Shown: positions 15,056 through 24,320 of the stretch, one piece after another
Numbering within the stretch: the first letter of the stretch is position 1
How the letters are laid out: the number at the start of each line of letters is the position of its first letter
Assembly: GCF_001306135.1 (NCBI RefSeq)
Contig: NZ_LGKP01000021.1
Location: 124,001 to 188,000, forward strand
Length of the DNA stretch: 64,000 nt
Direction of reading: 5' to 3'
Origin: Herpetosiphon geysericola
Lineage (GTDB): Bacteria > Chloroflexota > Chloroflexia > Chloroflexales > Herpetosiphonaceae
Program-made: the position numbers and the translations under genes
The notes under the pieces: model-generated
What the model was told of the DNA's origin: nothing
Databases searched by the model: none
The model's input: only the letters and a program-made list of their open reading frames with translations

Positions 15056-17278
15056 TTATTTCGTAACTAATGGCAAATAGACCCGAAAACTTGGGGGAAC
15101 GGCAGTTACCGTGGTAGTTGCGGTAGCAGTGTTGGTTGGGCTAGTGGTGGCGGTGTTGGTTGGGCTGGTCGTGGCGGTATTAGTCGCAGTAATAGTGATG
15201 GTTGGCGTAGGCGTTGCGCACAAGGCTTGGGCACCATCGAGCTGGCCACGAACCTCGCCACCAGGGAAATTTTCAGTGTGGATGTTAATATAGGTTTGAC
15301 CAGCCAAAATATTGGCTTCTTGATTTTCAGCGTAGTTGATTGTGCCAACTTTGCTTGCCCCAAGCGGCAGATTAAACAACACCCCTGCGTTTGCTCCGCG
15401 TGGTGCAAAGCCGTGAATATGGGCCGCAGTTTCAGCGCTGCTCAAATCGTGATAGGTAATATTGTAGCTGAGTGTATTGGCAACGGTATTAATCTCAATC
15501 GTGCCCATCGCCATGCCTTTGCTGCCAGTTGGTGGCACTTCTTGCGAGCCATCGGCAATCACCGACATTGTGATACAACTTGGCGGTGGGGTGATAATTG
15601 GAGTTAAACTTGGCGTTGCAGTCCCAGTTTCGGTGGCGGTTGGCGTGATGCTGGGAGTGGCGGTTTCGGTTGGGGTGGCGGTTGGCGGCGGGCAAAGCGT
15701 AGCGCCATCAAGCTGGCCGCGAATTTCGCCCCCAGGGAAATCGCTAGTATGAATATTGATGTAGGTTTGGCCCGCTAAAATGCCAGCTTCTTGATTTTCG
15801 GCGTAGTTGAGTGTGCCAACTTTGGGCGAGCCAGTCGGCAGCGTGAATAATACGCCTGCATTGCTACCACGTGGCGCAAAGCCGTGAATGTGAGCAGCAG
15901 CTTCGGCGCTGCTTAAACCTTGGTAGCTAATGTTGTAGCGCAGGGTGTTGTTGACGGTATCAACATCAACCGTACCGCTACCAGTGCCCGTACTAGCAAT
16001 TGGCGGCACTTCCTGAGCACCATCAATGCTGACGTTAAAGCGCAAACAGCTTGGAATAGGCGTTGCCGATGGGGTGGCGGTTTCGCTTGGCGTTGTCGTA
16101 TCTGTTGGCGTTTCGCTTGGCGTAGCCGTATCCGTTGGCGTAGCGGTTTCGCTTGGCGTAGCTGTGTTGGTTGGGGTGGCGGTGGCTTGATTCGCCGCCG
16201 GAATGACCACAATGCCCCGCAAGGCAGTATTGGTTGCAGCAGTGACAATTGGTTGCAACGCCGCCGCATTAATTGGCTGATTGTAAGCAGCAGTATCGGT
16301 TAATTTGCTGATTGTGTTGCCACTACGGGTCAGATATAAATCAACGCCATTTGCGCCATTATCTTGGGCCGTAACATGAAATGCAGTGCTGGGAGTAGCC
16401 CAAACGCCTTGTAACACCCAGCTTGTGCCATTAAATGAAAATTTGCGCAGATTAGTCATATCGTCGGCCACATATAGCGTGTCAACGCCAGCCACACTTG
16501 GTTCGCGATCCAAAAAGACGAAGCCATAGGCCGAGGTTGAGCTGACAATTTGAGTAATGCTTTGACCGCTAGTGGTTGGCAAGCCTGTGCCAATTTGATA
16601 AACGCCTCGCGATGTTGCTGCCGATGATGAAAAATAGAGATTACCACCAAAGGTATGGACAACCCGGGTGTTGGTTGGAGTAATTAACGTCGTGGTCGTG
16701 CCAAGACCATTAAGGTAGCGCACGCCAGCAGTGCTACCAGTTCCGCTTGACCAAACGTTGCTCCCAGTGCCAGTCGCCCCGCGAATATTATTGCCACTGT
16801 AGGCATCATTTACAGTATTCGATAGGTCAAGAATGCCGCCTAAAGTAACCCGGCCCACCACTCGATTGACGGTTGCACTGGTGGTAGCAGCAACGCTGGC
16901 CGTGCCTGCATCGGCATCATAGCCCGCCAAAAGTAATGATTGACCATCGCCAGCAAGGCTGAGCGAGCCTTCCGAAGTTGCCGTACCAGCCATTGTAAGC
17001 CGCCGAGTATTGCCATTCAGGCTGCTTGGCAAGCCAATTGATTGAACCAACAAGCCGCTCGGTGTATATTCATCGAGAAAAACCGCTGCCGCAGCACTTG
17101 AAAGCGTGCTCGCCCCCGCGCCTACGCGCACGACGACGATATTGCCTGGAGTAAAGCCGCCACCGCCTTGAGTAGTACGTGGCGCAGCTTGGGCTAAATT
17201 CAGGCCAACAACCAAGCTAAACAGCGCAAGCAAGGTTATCAACGAGAACCTACGAGGTGTCCGAACATGATTCAGCAC
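15056..17278 (-). CDS. Large secreted protein with two CHRD domains
   Basis: A 740-residue exported protein. A signal peptide ends near AQAAPRTTQ, then a Gly/Ser/Thr-rich beta-propeller-like region (about 35-370), a TATPT/SETATP low-complexity linker, and two CHRD domains (about 420-530 and 575-690). Each CHRD domain contains AAHIHGFAPRG and FPGGEIRGQL-type motifs. More Thr-rich linker and the terminal SFRVYLPLVTK follow. CHRD domains occur in chordin and in bacterial surface proteins; their ligand is unknown. The start is GTG 17278 with AGGAGG seven bases upstream. It likely sits on the cell surface or in the sheath. Confidence 0.8.
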   Translation of the reverse strand: MLNHVRTPRRFSLITLLALFSLVVGLNLAQAAPRTTQGGGGFTPGNIVVVRVGAGASTLSSAAAAVFLDEYTPSGLLVQSIGLPSSLNGNTRRLTMAGTATSEGSLSLAGDGQSLLLAGYDADAGTASVAATTSATVNRVVGRVTLGGILDLSNTVNDAYSGNNIRGATGTGSNVWSSGTGSTAGVRYLNGLGTTTTLITPTNTRVVHTFGGNLYFSSSAATSRGVYQIGTGLPTTSGQSITQIVSSTSAYGFVFLDREPSVAGVDTLYVADDMTNLRKFSFNGTSWVLQGVWATPSTAFHVTAQDNGANGVDLYLTRSGNTISKLTDTAAYNQPINAAALQPIVTAATNTALRGIVVIPAANQATATPTNTATPSETATPTDTATPSETPTDTTTPSETATPSATPIPSCLRFNVSIDGAQEVPPIASTGTGSGTVDVDTVNNTLRYNISYQGLSSAEAAAHIHGFAPRGSNAGVLFTLPTGSPKVGTLNYAENQEAGILAGQTYINIHTSDFPGGEIRGQLDGATLCPPPTATPTETATPSITPTATETGTATPSLTPIITPPPSCITMSVIADGSQEVPPTGSKGMAMGTIEINTVANTLSYNITYHDLSSAETAAHIHGFAPRGANAGVLFNLPLGASKVGTINYAENQEANILAGQTYINIHTENFPGGEVRGQLDGAQALCATPTPTITITATNTATTSPTNTATTSPTNTATATTTVTAVPPSFRVYLPLVTK

Positions 17279-17424
17279 ACTGAACCTCCTTAATCAAAGG
17301 AAACTTCCCATCATTCAGCACTGTGACAACCATTGACACAGCGTTGAGTGATTCTTAAGCTGTATGATATGAGCATGTTATGAAGATGCAATAGCCAACG
17401 TTGTGTGAATATGAGGACTAATCA

Positions 17425-18102
17425 ATGTCATTAACGATTCCTGCTTTGTGGCAACCAGTGCTTGCCGAGGAAACAACCAAGCCCTATTGGAGCCAGCTTG
17501 AAGCATTTGTTGCTGCCGAACGCGCTGAACATCAGGTTTTTCCACCAGAAGATCAGGTGTTTTCGGCCTTGGAATTAACCTCGCCTGAACAAACCAAGGT
17601 TTTGTTATTGGGCCAAGATCCCTATCATGGCCCCGGCCAAGCCCATGGCCTCTGTTTCTCAGTGCTGCCTGGCATCAAAGCACCGCCATCGCTCAAAAAT
17701 ATGTTCAAAGAACTCAAAACCGATGTGGGTTGTGTGGTGCCGAATAACGGCTATTTGCTGCCCTGGGCCAAACAAGGCATGTTGATGATTAACGCCGTAA
17801 TGACGGTTCGCGCGCACACCGCCAACTCGCATAAAAATCGGGGCTGGGAGAAATTTACCGATGCAGTGATTCGCCAAGTTAATGCCAAAACCGAGCATGT
17901 GGTGTTTGTGTTGTGGGGAGCCTATGCCCAAAAGAAGGCCAGCTTAATCGATAGCAATCGGCATACGATCATTCAATCGGCGCATCCTTCGCCGCTCTCC
18001 GCTGATAATGGCTTCTTTGGCAGTCGCCCATTCTCAACCATTAATGCAGCACTTGAAGCCCATGGCCAAAGCCCAATCGATTGGCAAATTCCAAATTTAT
18101 AG
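17425..18102 (+). CDS. ung: Uracil-DNA glycosylase
   Basis: A 225-residue family 1 UDG that removes uracil from DNA and starts base-excision repair. The catalytic water-activating motif LLGQDPYHG places Asp65 and His68, and the DNA-intercalation motif HPSPLS is near residue 187. NAVMTVRAHTANSHKNRGWEKFTD matches the conserved central region. Length equals the bacterial norm (about 225). ATG 17425 follows GAGGA. It is transcribed divergently from the CHRD protein. Confidence 0.96.
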   Translation: MSLTIPALWQPVLAEETTKPYWSQLEAFVAAERAEHQVFPPEDQVFSALELTSPEQTKVLLLGQDPYHGPGQAHGLCFSVLPGIKAPPSLKNMFKELKTDVGCVVPNNGYLLPWAKQGMLMINAVMTVRAHTANSHKNRGWEKFTDAVIRQVNAKTEHVVFVLWGAYAQKKASLIDSNRHTIIQSAHPSPLSADNGFFGSRPFSTINAALEAHGQSPIDWQIPNL

Positions 18103-18117
18103 CCTAAAACGCAGCAA

Positions 18118-18146
18118 GGGCTGATCGGCAATAATCCGATCAGCCC
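18118..18146. terminator. Hairpin between convergent genes
   Basis: GGGCTGATCGG (18118-18128) and CCGATCAGCCC (18136-18146) make a perfect 11-bp stem with a 7-base loop between the ends of ung and the minus-strand small membrane protein gene. There is no strong T tail. Confidence 0.6.
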
Positions 18147-18166
18147 TACTGAGCAATGGGTTTGGG

Positions 18167-18373
18167 CTAACGATTCATGCGGTTGTGTAAAAAGAGCAAA
18201 ATAATCATAAACAACATCAACCCAGTTAAGCCAGCAAACATGGGAAACGCCAGCGCAAAATTGCCACTATATAAACCGTTGAGCGCTACAGCAAAGAAAA
18301 TGACCATCACAACGCCAGTGATATACATAAAGCGCCGTGGCCATGGTGATGGTTTTGGAGAACGCCGAGACAT
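18167..18373 (-). CDS. Small two-helix membrane protein
   Basis: A 68-residue protein with a basic N-terminus (SRRSPKPSPWPRR) and two hydrophobic helices (about 15-34 and 41-62). AAAGGGGC precedes the ATG. I recognise no family. It lies 36 bases downstream of the hybrid histidine kinase on the same strand, so the two are probably cotranscribed and it might be an accessory of that sensor, though this is inferred from position only. Confidence 0.6.
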   Translation of the reverse strand: MSRRSPKPSPWPRRFMYITGVVMVIFFAVALNGLYSGNFALAFPMFAGLTGLMLFMIILLFLHNRMNR

Positions 18374-18409
18374 ACTTTGCCCCTTTCAAAAGTTGCCAAC
18401 GCGGCATGG

Positions 18410-21295
18410 CTAGAGCCGTAGTGCCGCGAGCTTATCGCGGATCTCCTCAATCATAAATGGTTTTGCCAGAAATTGGGTTGTACCAGTAGTCCCAAATTGT
18501 TGGCTCACATGGTGCTCATTATAGCCGCTCATAATCACCACTCGCACTTCAGGCTGAATTTGCTTGAGCACGGCGAGGGTGCTTTGGCCATCAAGGTCGG
18601 GCATGGTCAGGTCGAGAAACACGCCAGCAATATGTTGATAATGCTCACGGAACAAGCTAATGCCCCGATTGCCACCTTCTGCAAGCAAGGTTTCGTAGCC
18701 CAAGCGCCGTAAAATGCGATCAATCACCATGCGCACATCTGGCTCATCGTCGATGACCAGAATTTTGCCTGGGGCTGAAACTGCCAGATTTGGCGCTTGG
18801 GGAATACCTTCGGTTTGCACATTTGCTGGCATAATTGGCAAATACATGCCGATCGTCGTGCCCTGTTGTGGCCGACTTTTGACCGCAATGCTGCCACGAT
18901 GGCCACGCACAACACCCAGCGTAACCGCCAAGCCAAGCCCGCGCCCAGTAAACTTGGTGGTAAAAAACGGGTCAAACATACGCGAGATCGTTGCGTGATC
19001 CATGCCCAAGCCATGATCGCTAATTTCAATCACGATATAGTTGGCGGGCACAAAGCTTCCGGTCGTGTAGGTATGGCCTTCGGGCGCGCCTTGCAGCTCG
19101 CGCACGCTGGTTGTAACCCGAATTGGGCCGCTGCTCGATGCTTCAAGGGCGTTAATTAACACATTGCTGATTGCTTGGCGCAAGTGTTGTTGATCGCCCT
19201 CAATTGCTGGAATATCGGGCGCTAGCTCGCTTTGAATTTGGCGTTGCTGGCTCAAGGCCGAGGGCAAGAGCCGAATTGAGGTTTGCACTACTTCGTTGAT
19301 CAACAAACTACGCCGCACATCAAGGTTTTGGCCAGTATAGGCGACCATCTGCTTGGTAATTTGGGCTGCGCGTTTGGCTGATAGCTCAATTTCGCTCAGT
19401 AATTGGCGCACATTAGCTTGCTCGGGCAATTCGAGCAAAGCCAAATGGGTATTGCCAAGAATCGACATAAACACATTGTTGAAGTCATGGGCAATGCCAC
19501 CTGCAAACACGCCCAAGCTCTCGATTTTTTGAGTTTCTGAGAAGTGCTGTTCAATTTCCAAGCGTTTTTGTTCTGCCTGCTTGCGCTCGCTAATATCGCG
19601 AATAATGACTTGGACTGAATTACGATGATCGAACACCATGGCCGAGGTTGAGCATTCGCCATAAATCAGCGTGCCATCGCGGCGCAAAAAGATCGTTTCA
19701 ATAAAATTGGTGGGTACGCTGCTGGCATGGCGAATCAGCACATTAAAATCAGCAAGATCGTGGGGGCGCAAGCCCTGTTGCACCGATTGGCCTAATAATT
19801 CGCTGCTGGTGGTTTGAGTCAGGGCCAAACCAGCCTGATTGGCATAGACGATCCGATCATCCTGCACCACAAAGAGCGGCAAGGGCAACATCTCGACAAT
19901 ATGCCGATATTCTTCCGAAATATCGATCAGCGTGCCGACCATGCGCAAGGGCTGACCACTGGCATCGCGCAGCACATGGCCACGGTCGCGCACAAAACGA
20001 TATTGCTGATTGTGATCGCGGAAACGATATTCTGCAGAAAAAATATCGCTACTGCCAGCAAAAAGATTGGCAGTCCGTTGCATAAACAACTCACGATCGT
20101 CTGGGTGAATATGCTCGTCCCACCACGTTGGGCTGCTGGCCACCTCGGCGCTGGTATAGCCAAACACCGTGGTAAAACTCCGATTCACCAGCGTGGTCTG
20201 CTGAATCATATCCCAATCGTAGATGCCGCCGTTGAGCACAGTTTGCGCCAACTCAAAGCGCTCGTTGAGCGAACGCAACTGCTGTTCGACCCGCCGACGT
20301 TCGGCCAATTCGGTTTGGGCTGCGGTGTTGAGCATATGCTTCTCCAGTGCAAGCGAGGCAAAGCGGGCAAATTGTTGCACCATTTCAAGCATGGTAATGC
20401 TAATCTGAATTTGGCTAGGATCGTAGATAATCACCAATGCGCCAGCGACGGTTTGTTCGCGTAATAATGGTAAGACCAACAAGCCATTACCAAAACCGGC
20501 TTGTGGATCGAAAAGGCGCTCTGGCCAAGCAGCATAATCATCGATAATTAATGGCTGGCCAGTTAAGCCAACAGTGCCAACTGCCCCTTGGCCCAATTCG
20601 ATTCGTGGAATCACATCTATGCCACCGCGCCCAACCACCGATTGCATGGCTTGGCCATCGTCGCTACGAATATAGAGCACGCCATATTCGCTGCCAACCA
20701 AATCGCTAGCCTTCCAAACAATAATTTCGAGCAAATCGTTGAGCGCAACTTGTTCGATCAGGGCTAAGGTAACATCGTGGAGCGAGCCAAGGTAGGCATT
20801 TTGGCGTTGCATTTGGCGAATCGTTTGCTTGTGGGCGGTTACATCGTGAATTAAACAACACAACACAGGCTGCTGTTGATAGTCGAAGGCAGTGATATAA
20901 ACTTCCACATCGCAGACCATTCCTGAGCGTAAGCGATGGCGAAAATCGTAGCGATTGCTGCCGCCAAGCTCTGCATTGCGAATTGCCGAGCGTTGTTCTT
21001 GGACAGGCTGGGCATTTAAATCGCTCAGCCTAAACGTGCAAAACTCCGCTTGACTATAGCCATAAAAACGGCAAGCGGCTGGATTGGCAGCTAAAATCTG
21101 CCATGTATGCGGCTCGATAATTAACTCGATGACTGGAGTTTGATTAAAAAACTCCAGTTTGCGCGTTTCGCTGGCAAGCAAGGCTTGTTGGGCGCTCGCA
21201 AGCTCAGCTTCTAAACGGGCGATAGTTTGGCTCATGTGGGTGAGCGTTGGCTGCTCGATGGCTGGTTGCCGGGACGTATTACTAAAACTATTCAT
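18410..21295 (-). CDS. Hybrid sensor histidine kinase with PAS, GAF and C-terminal receiver domains
   Basis: A 961-residue cytoplasmic sensor: PAS (about 45-165), GAF (about 190-340), PAS/PAC (about 365-480), PAS (about 490-595), HisKA with the phospho-acceptor in FAGGIAHDFNN, HATPase (QAISNVLINALEAS and EISDHGLGMD boxes), then a receiver domain (about 845-961). The receiver has VIDDEPD and a phospho-acceptor Asp in FLDLTMPDLDG. No transmembrane helix is visible, so the signal is probably cytosolic. The frame reaches upstream to 21349, but a TATAAT at 21338-21333 covers the intermediate ATG at 21334, so ATG 21295 is chosen. No separate response regulator is adjacent. Confidence 0.88.
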   Translation of the reverse strand: MNSFSNTSRQPAIEQPTLTHMSQTIARLEAELASAQQALLASETRKLEFFNQTPVIELIIEPHTWQILAANPAACRFYGYSQAEFCTFRLSDLNAQPVQEQRSAIRNAELGGSNRYDFRHRLRSGMVCDVEVYITAFDYQQQPVLCCLIHDVTAHKQTIRQMQRQNAYLGSLHDVTLALIEQVALNDLLEIIVWKASDLVGSEYGVLYIRSDDGQAMQSVVGRGGIDVIPRIELGQGAVGTVGLTGQPLIIDDYAAWPERLFDPQAGFGNGLLVLPLLREQTVAGALVIIYDPSQIQISITMLEMVQQFARFASLALEKHMLNTAAQTELAERRRVEQQLRSLNERFELAQTVLNGGIYDWDMIQQTTLVNRSFTTVFGYTSAEVASSPTWWDEHIHPDDRELFMQRTANLFAGSSDIFSAEYRFRDHNQQYRFVRDRGHVLRDASGQPLRMVGTLIDISEEYRHIVEMLPLPLFVVQDDRIVYANQAGLALTQTTSSELLGQSVQQGLRPHDLADFNVLIRHASSVPTNFIETIFLRRDGTLIYGECSTSAMVFDHRNSVQVIIRDISERKQAEQKRLEIEQHFSETQKIESLGVFAGGIAHDFNNVFMSILGNTHLALLELPEQANVRQLLSEIELSAKRAAQITKQMVAYTGQNLDVRRSLLINEVVQTSIRLLPSALSQQRQIQSELAPDIPAIEGDQQHLRQAISNVLINALEASSSGPIRVTTSVRELQGAPEGHTYTTGSFVPANYIVIEISDHGLGMDHATISRMFDPFFTTKFTGRGLGLAVTLGVVRGHRGSIAVKSRPQQGTTIGMYLPIMPANVQTEGIPQAPNLAVSAPGKILVIDDEPDVRMVIDRILRRLGYETLLAEGGNRGISLFREHYQHIAGVFLDLTMPDLDGQSTLAVLKQIQPEVRVVIMSGYNEHHVSQQFGTTGTTQFLAKPFMIEEIRDKLAALRL

Positions 21296-21332
21296 AAACT
21301 CGGCCAGTGTGGAAAAAAGCCATAATAGGTTC

Positions 21333-21338
21333 ATTATA
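21333..21338 (-). promoter_or_regulatory. Probable -10 element of the hybrid histidine kinase gene
   Basis: TATAAT on the minus strand, fused to the ATG at 21334; it decides against that ATG as translation start. It is divergent from the dprA -10 some 70 bases away. Confidence 0.5.
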
Positions 21339-21406
21339 CCGTGAAGCAAGTTGCTTTTGAAAGTGCCCGCAATTCCTATTTGCTTTTGCTACCAATCGGA
21401 CTGATG

Positions 21407-21412
21407 TATAAT
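21407..21412 (+). promoter_or_regulatory. Probable -10 element for dprA
   Basis: TATAAT 31 bases before the dprA ATG, with TTGCTA (21386-21391) at a short 15-base spacing as a possible -35. Confidence 0.5.
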
Positions 21413-21442
21413 TAAAGCGTTACACATGCGTGGGAGTTTGCA

Positions 21443-22552
21443 ATGGATGAACGTCATGCCTACATTGCCTTTAATCTCACTCCTGGTATAGGACCACAAC
21501 GGCTTCAAGCGCTGATCAAGCACTGTGGCTCGGCTGCTGCAGCGTGGTCGGCCAGCCTCGACGATTGGCGGGCAGCAGGCTTGGATCGGCGCACAATCCA
21601 AGCGTTGCAGCATGCACAGCAGCATCTAGACCTTGAGGCCGAGCTTCGTACCATCGCCGAGCAAGGCATCACGGTCGTGATGCAGAACGATCCTGAATTT
21701 CCCACAATGTTGCAAACGATCGATCCGGTGCCACCATTGCTGTATATGCGTGGCTCGTTGATTGAAACTGATCGCTGGGCGGTGGCAATTGTTGGCACCC
21801 GCAACCCCACCCCCTATGGGCGTGAGGTCACCTATAAGTTTGCTGGCGAGTTAGCTCGCGCAGGTCTAACGGTGGTTTCAGGCTTGGCCCTCGGCATTGA
21901 TGCCATGGCACATCGGACAGCCTTGGAGAATAATGGGCGAACGTTGGCAGTGCTTGGCAGCGGCTTGCAACAGATTTACCCAGCCCAACATCGCCAATTG
22001 GCCAACGATGTCAGCCAACAGGGAGCCTTGCTTTCGGAATATGCGCCCACGACTGAGCCGCTGAGTGGCAACTTTCCGGCGCGCAATCGCTTAATTAGCG
22101 GGCTAAGCTTGGCAACGATTGTGGTCGAGGCTGGCGAACGCAGCGGCGCATTAATTACTGCGCGGTTTGCGCTCGACCAAGGCCGTGATGTGTTTGCGGT
22201 GCCTGGCTCGATTTTGAGCCATAGTAGCGATGGCCCGAATCAATTAATTGTCGATGGCGCAACACCCTTGCGCAGCATCAACCAAGTGCTTGAGCAACTC
22301 AATCTGCATCAAGCCCAAGCCCAACAAACGGTCAGCAGCATTGTGCCAGAAACACCAGCCGAGGCCTTGCTCTTGCCCTATTTGAGTGGTCAGCCAACCC
22401 ACATCGACGATTTAGGGCGGGCCTGTGGTTTGGCCGCCCATGATCTTTCGGCGACCTTGGGCCTGATGGAACTCAAAGGTATGGTGCGCCATGTTGGTGG
22501 GATGCACTATGTGCTGGCGCGGGAAAAGCCCGCATCCTATGATCTTTCTTAA
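21443..22552 (+). CDS. dprA: DNA-processing protein DprA
   Basis: A 369-residue DprA/Smf protein that binds incoming single-stranded DNA and loads RecA during natural transformation. The Rossmann-like core has VAIVGTRNPTPYG, GLTVVSGLALGIDAMAH, GSGLQQIYP, FPARNRLISGLS and VEAGERSGALIT in canonical order. An N-terminal helix-hairpin-helix-like region (ITLTPGIGPQ-type) and a C-terminal winged-helix segment (about 300-365) complete the usual three-part architecture. GGGAG precedes ATG 21443. It is followed within 20 bases by a Fur-family gene on the same strand. Confidence 0.95.
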   Translation: MDERHAYIAFNLTPGIGPQRLQALIKHCGSAAAAWSASLDDWRAAGLDRRTIQALQHAQQHLDLEAELRTIAEQGITVVMQNDPEFPTMLQTIDPVPPLLYMRGSLIETDRWAVAIVGTRNPTPYGREVTYKFAGELARAGLTVVSGLALGIDAMAHRTALENNGRTLAVLGSGLQQIYPAQHRQLANDVSQQGALLSEYAPTTEPLSGNFPARNRLISGLSLATIVVEAGERSGALITARFALDQGRDVFAVPGSILSHSSDGPNQLIVDGATPLRSINQVLEQLNLHQAQAQQTVSSIVPETPAEALLLPYLSGQPTHIDDLGRACGLAAHDLSATLGLMELKGMVRHVGGMHYVLAREKPASYDLS

Positions 22553-22572
22553 CCTAGCAAGGAATTTAATCT

Positions 22573-23016
22573 ATGGCTTGGGAACATGATGTATTACGCT
22601 CGCTGAATGAGCAAGGCTGCCGTATGACTGGCCCACGGCGTTTGATTGTGCGCACGATTGCCAGTCGGCGCGAGCCGTTTACTGCTGAGCAGTTGGTGGC
22701 CGAGTTGCCCGATGTTGGGCGGGCCACGATTTATCGCACTTTGGATATGTTGGCGGCCAGCCATTGGTTGGCGCGAATTCACCACGACGAGGGCGACCAC
22801 GCCTACTTGCCAGCCCATCCACATCAACACCAATTGGTCTGTACTCGCTGTGGCACGGCGGTTGCCTTCAACACCTGCGACCTTGATGGTATTTTGAGCC
22901 AACTTGGTAAATCGACAGGCTTTGTAATTCACGGCCATGCGCTTGAAGCATTTGGCTTGTGTGGCCAGTGTCAACATAATCGCCCAGAACTGCGCCTAAC
23001 GCCACGTTTGGGCTAG
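22573..23016 (+). CDS. Fur family transcriptional regulator
   Basis: A 147-residue metalloregulator. The N-terminal winged helix (about 1-80) contains PRRLIVRTI, FTAEQLVAEL and GRATIYRTLDML. The C-terminal dimerisation domain has a metal-rich HPHQHQLVCTRCG segment and a second FGLCGQCQ; two CxxC pairs form the structural zinc site. It may be Fur, Zur or PerR; which metal it senses cannot be told from the sequence. It lies between dprA and an AI-2E family gene with short spacers, so the three may be one operon. Confidence 0.88.
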   Translation: MAWEHDVLRSLNEQGCRMTGPRRLIVRTIASRREPFTAEQLVAELPDVGRATIYRTLDMLAASHWLARIHHDEGDHAYLPAHPHQHQLVCTRCGTAVAFNTCDLDGILSQLGKSTGFVIHGHALEAFGLCGQCQHNRPELRLTPRLG

Positions 23017-23046
23017 CTTCTCGGAGCGCTGGAAGGGTAGCGGCTT

Positions 23047-24192
23047 ATGCCCAAAGAACTAACAGTGCGCGTCAGCGCCCGCACCGTAGGCTGGACATTG
23101 CTGATTTTTTCAGGGGTCTGGATCACGATTCTGCTGAATCATGTGTTGGTGCTGTTTTTCGTAGCAATCTTGCTCGCGGTGGCAATTTCTGGCGTCGTGC
23201 AACGCTTTGAACAATTGCGAATTGCGCGCCCAATCACGATTTTGGTAATTTACACGATCATTATTGCGATGTTTGTGAGCTTGGGCTTTGTGCTGGTACC
23301 GATGGTCAATCAACAGGTGCGGATTCTGGCCCAACAATTCCCCGATTTGGTGCGCCAACCAACTCAACAAGCAAGCGCATGGATTGCCCAGCAGTTTCCG
23401 ACCTTGCGCGAAAGCTTGCCAACTGGTGATTTGGCAGGCCAAGCTGCCCATTATGCTGGCACGATGGTTGGCGGGTTTAGTGGTGCTGCATTAACCTTTG
23501 GCCGCACCTTGATGGGCGTGATCATCAATTTTATTGTGGTGTTGGTGTTGGCGTTTTTCTTGGTTAGCCGCGCCAATGTTGCCAGCAATTTCATCAAATT
23601 AATGATTCCTAATCGCTTTCAAGCACGTTTGATTAATGTTACGAATGTGATTGGCCGCCGCTTAGGGCGCTGGGTTTGGGCTCAACTGACGGTCGCAACC
23701 TTCTATGCCGTTTGTTTTGGCATGGGCTTGTGGATGTTGGGCGTGCCGTATCCGGTCGCGCTGGGCGTTATCGGCGGTTTGCTAGAGCTGATTCCCTATG
23801 TGGGCGGCTTTGTAGCAACTCTAATCACAATGCTCGTCGCCTTTACGGTGCAGCCAATTCTGGCGGTTTGGGTGTTGGTGCTGCACCTGATTGTTGGCAA
23901 TGTCGAAGTTCATATCATTGCGCCAAAGGTGATGGGTCGGGCGGTCGAAACCCATCCGGTCGTGACGATTTTGGCCTTGTTTAGTGGCATCGAGTTGCTT
24001 GGGATCATCGGCGGCGTGATTGCGATTCCGTTGGCGGTGGTTGGTCAAGCCTTAGTCGAAGAATTTTGGATCAAGCGGATTCGCGAAGCTAATACGGTTG
24101 AAACCCCGCTGCCCGTGCAATCTGCCCCAGCCATCATCCGGCGTAGCCAGTTGCGTCGCCGCCCACATTTACGCAAGCGCCAAGGAGTCTAA
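23047..24192 (+). CDS. AI-2E family transporter (PerM/TqsA type)
   Basis: A 381-residue polytopic membrane protein. It has two N-terminal helices (about 14-65), a long extracytoplasmic-facing amphipathic segment, then clusters of helices from about 140 to 350. The family motifs are IGGLLELIPYVGGFVATL, VEVHIIAPKVMGRAVETHPVVTIL and GIIGGVIAIPLAV. Members export signalling molecules or act as Na+/H+ antiporters; substrate is not predictable. The C-terminus is basic (RRSQLRRRPHLRKR). Confidence 0.9.
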   Translation: MPKELTVRVSARTVGWTLLIFSGVWITILLNHVLVLFFVAILLAVAISGVVQRFEQLRIARPITILVIYTIIIAMFVSLGFVLVPMVNQQVRILAQQFPDLVRQPTQQASAWIAQQFPTLRESLPTGDLAGQAAHYAGTMVGGFSGAALTFGRTLMGVIINFIVVLVLAFFLVSRANVASNFIKLMIPNRFQARLINVTNVIGRRLGRWVWAQLTVATFYAVCFGMGLWMLGVPYPVALGVIGGLLELIPYVGGFVATLITMLVAFTVQPILAVWVLVLHLIVGNVEVHIIAPKVMGRAVETHPVVTILALFSGIELLGIIGGVIAIPLAVVGQALVEEFWIKRIREANTVETPLPVQSAPAIIRRSQLRRRPHLRKRQGV

Positions 24193-24320
24193 GCATCGAC
24201 TTTTGGCCAAATCGCTACATAGCTATTGATCAAGGGAACAATTTAAGCATTCGTGGCGTTGATGCTATAGAAATGTCGCGACAAGCCAACATTTAACCCA
24301 TTTCGAGAAAGGGAATTGCT

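Noticed and set aside
15111-15293. Plus-strand frame encoding VGLVVAVLV repeats
   Set aside because: It is the reverse complement of the Thr/Pro linker of the CHRD protein gene.
19814-20464. 216-residue frame antisense to the hybrid histidine kinase
   Set aside because: It is antisense to PAS/GAF coding sequence with conserved motifs; no independent support.
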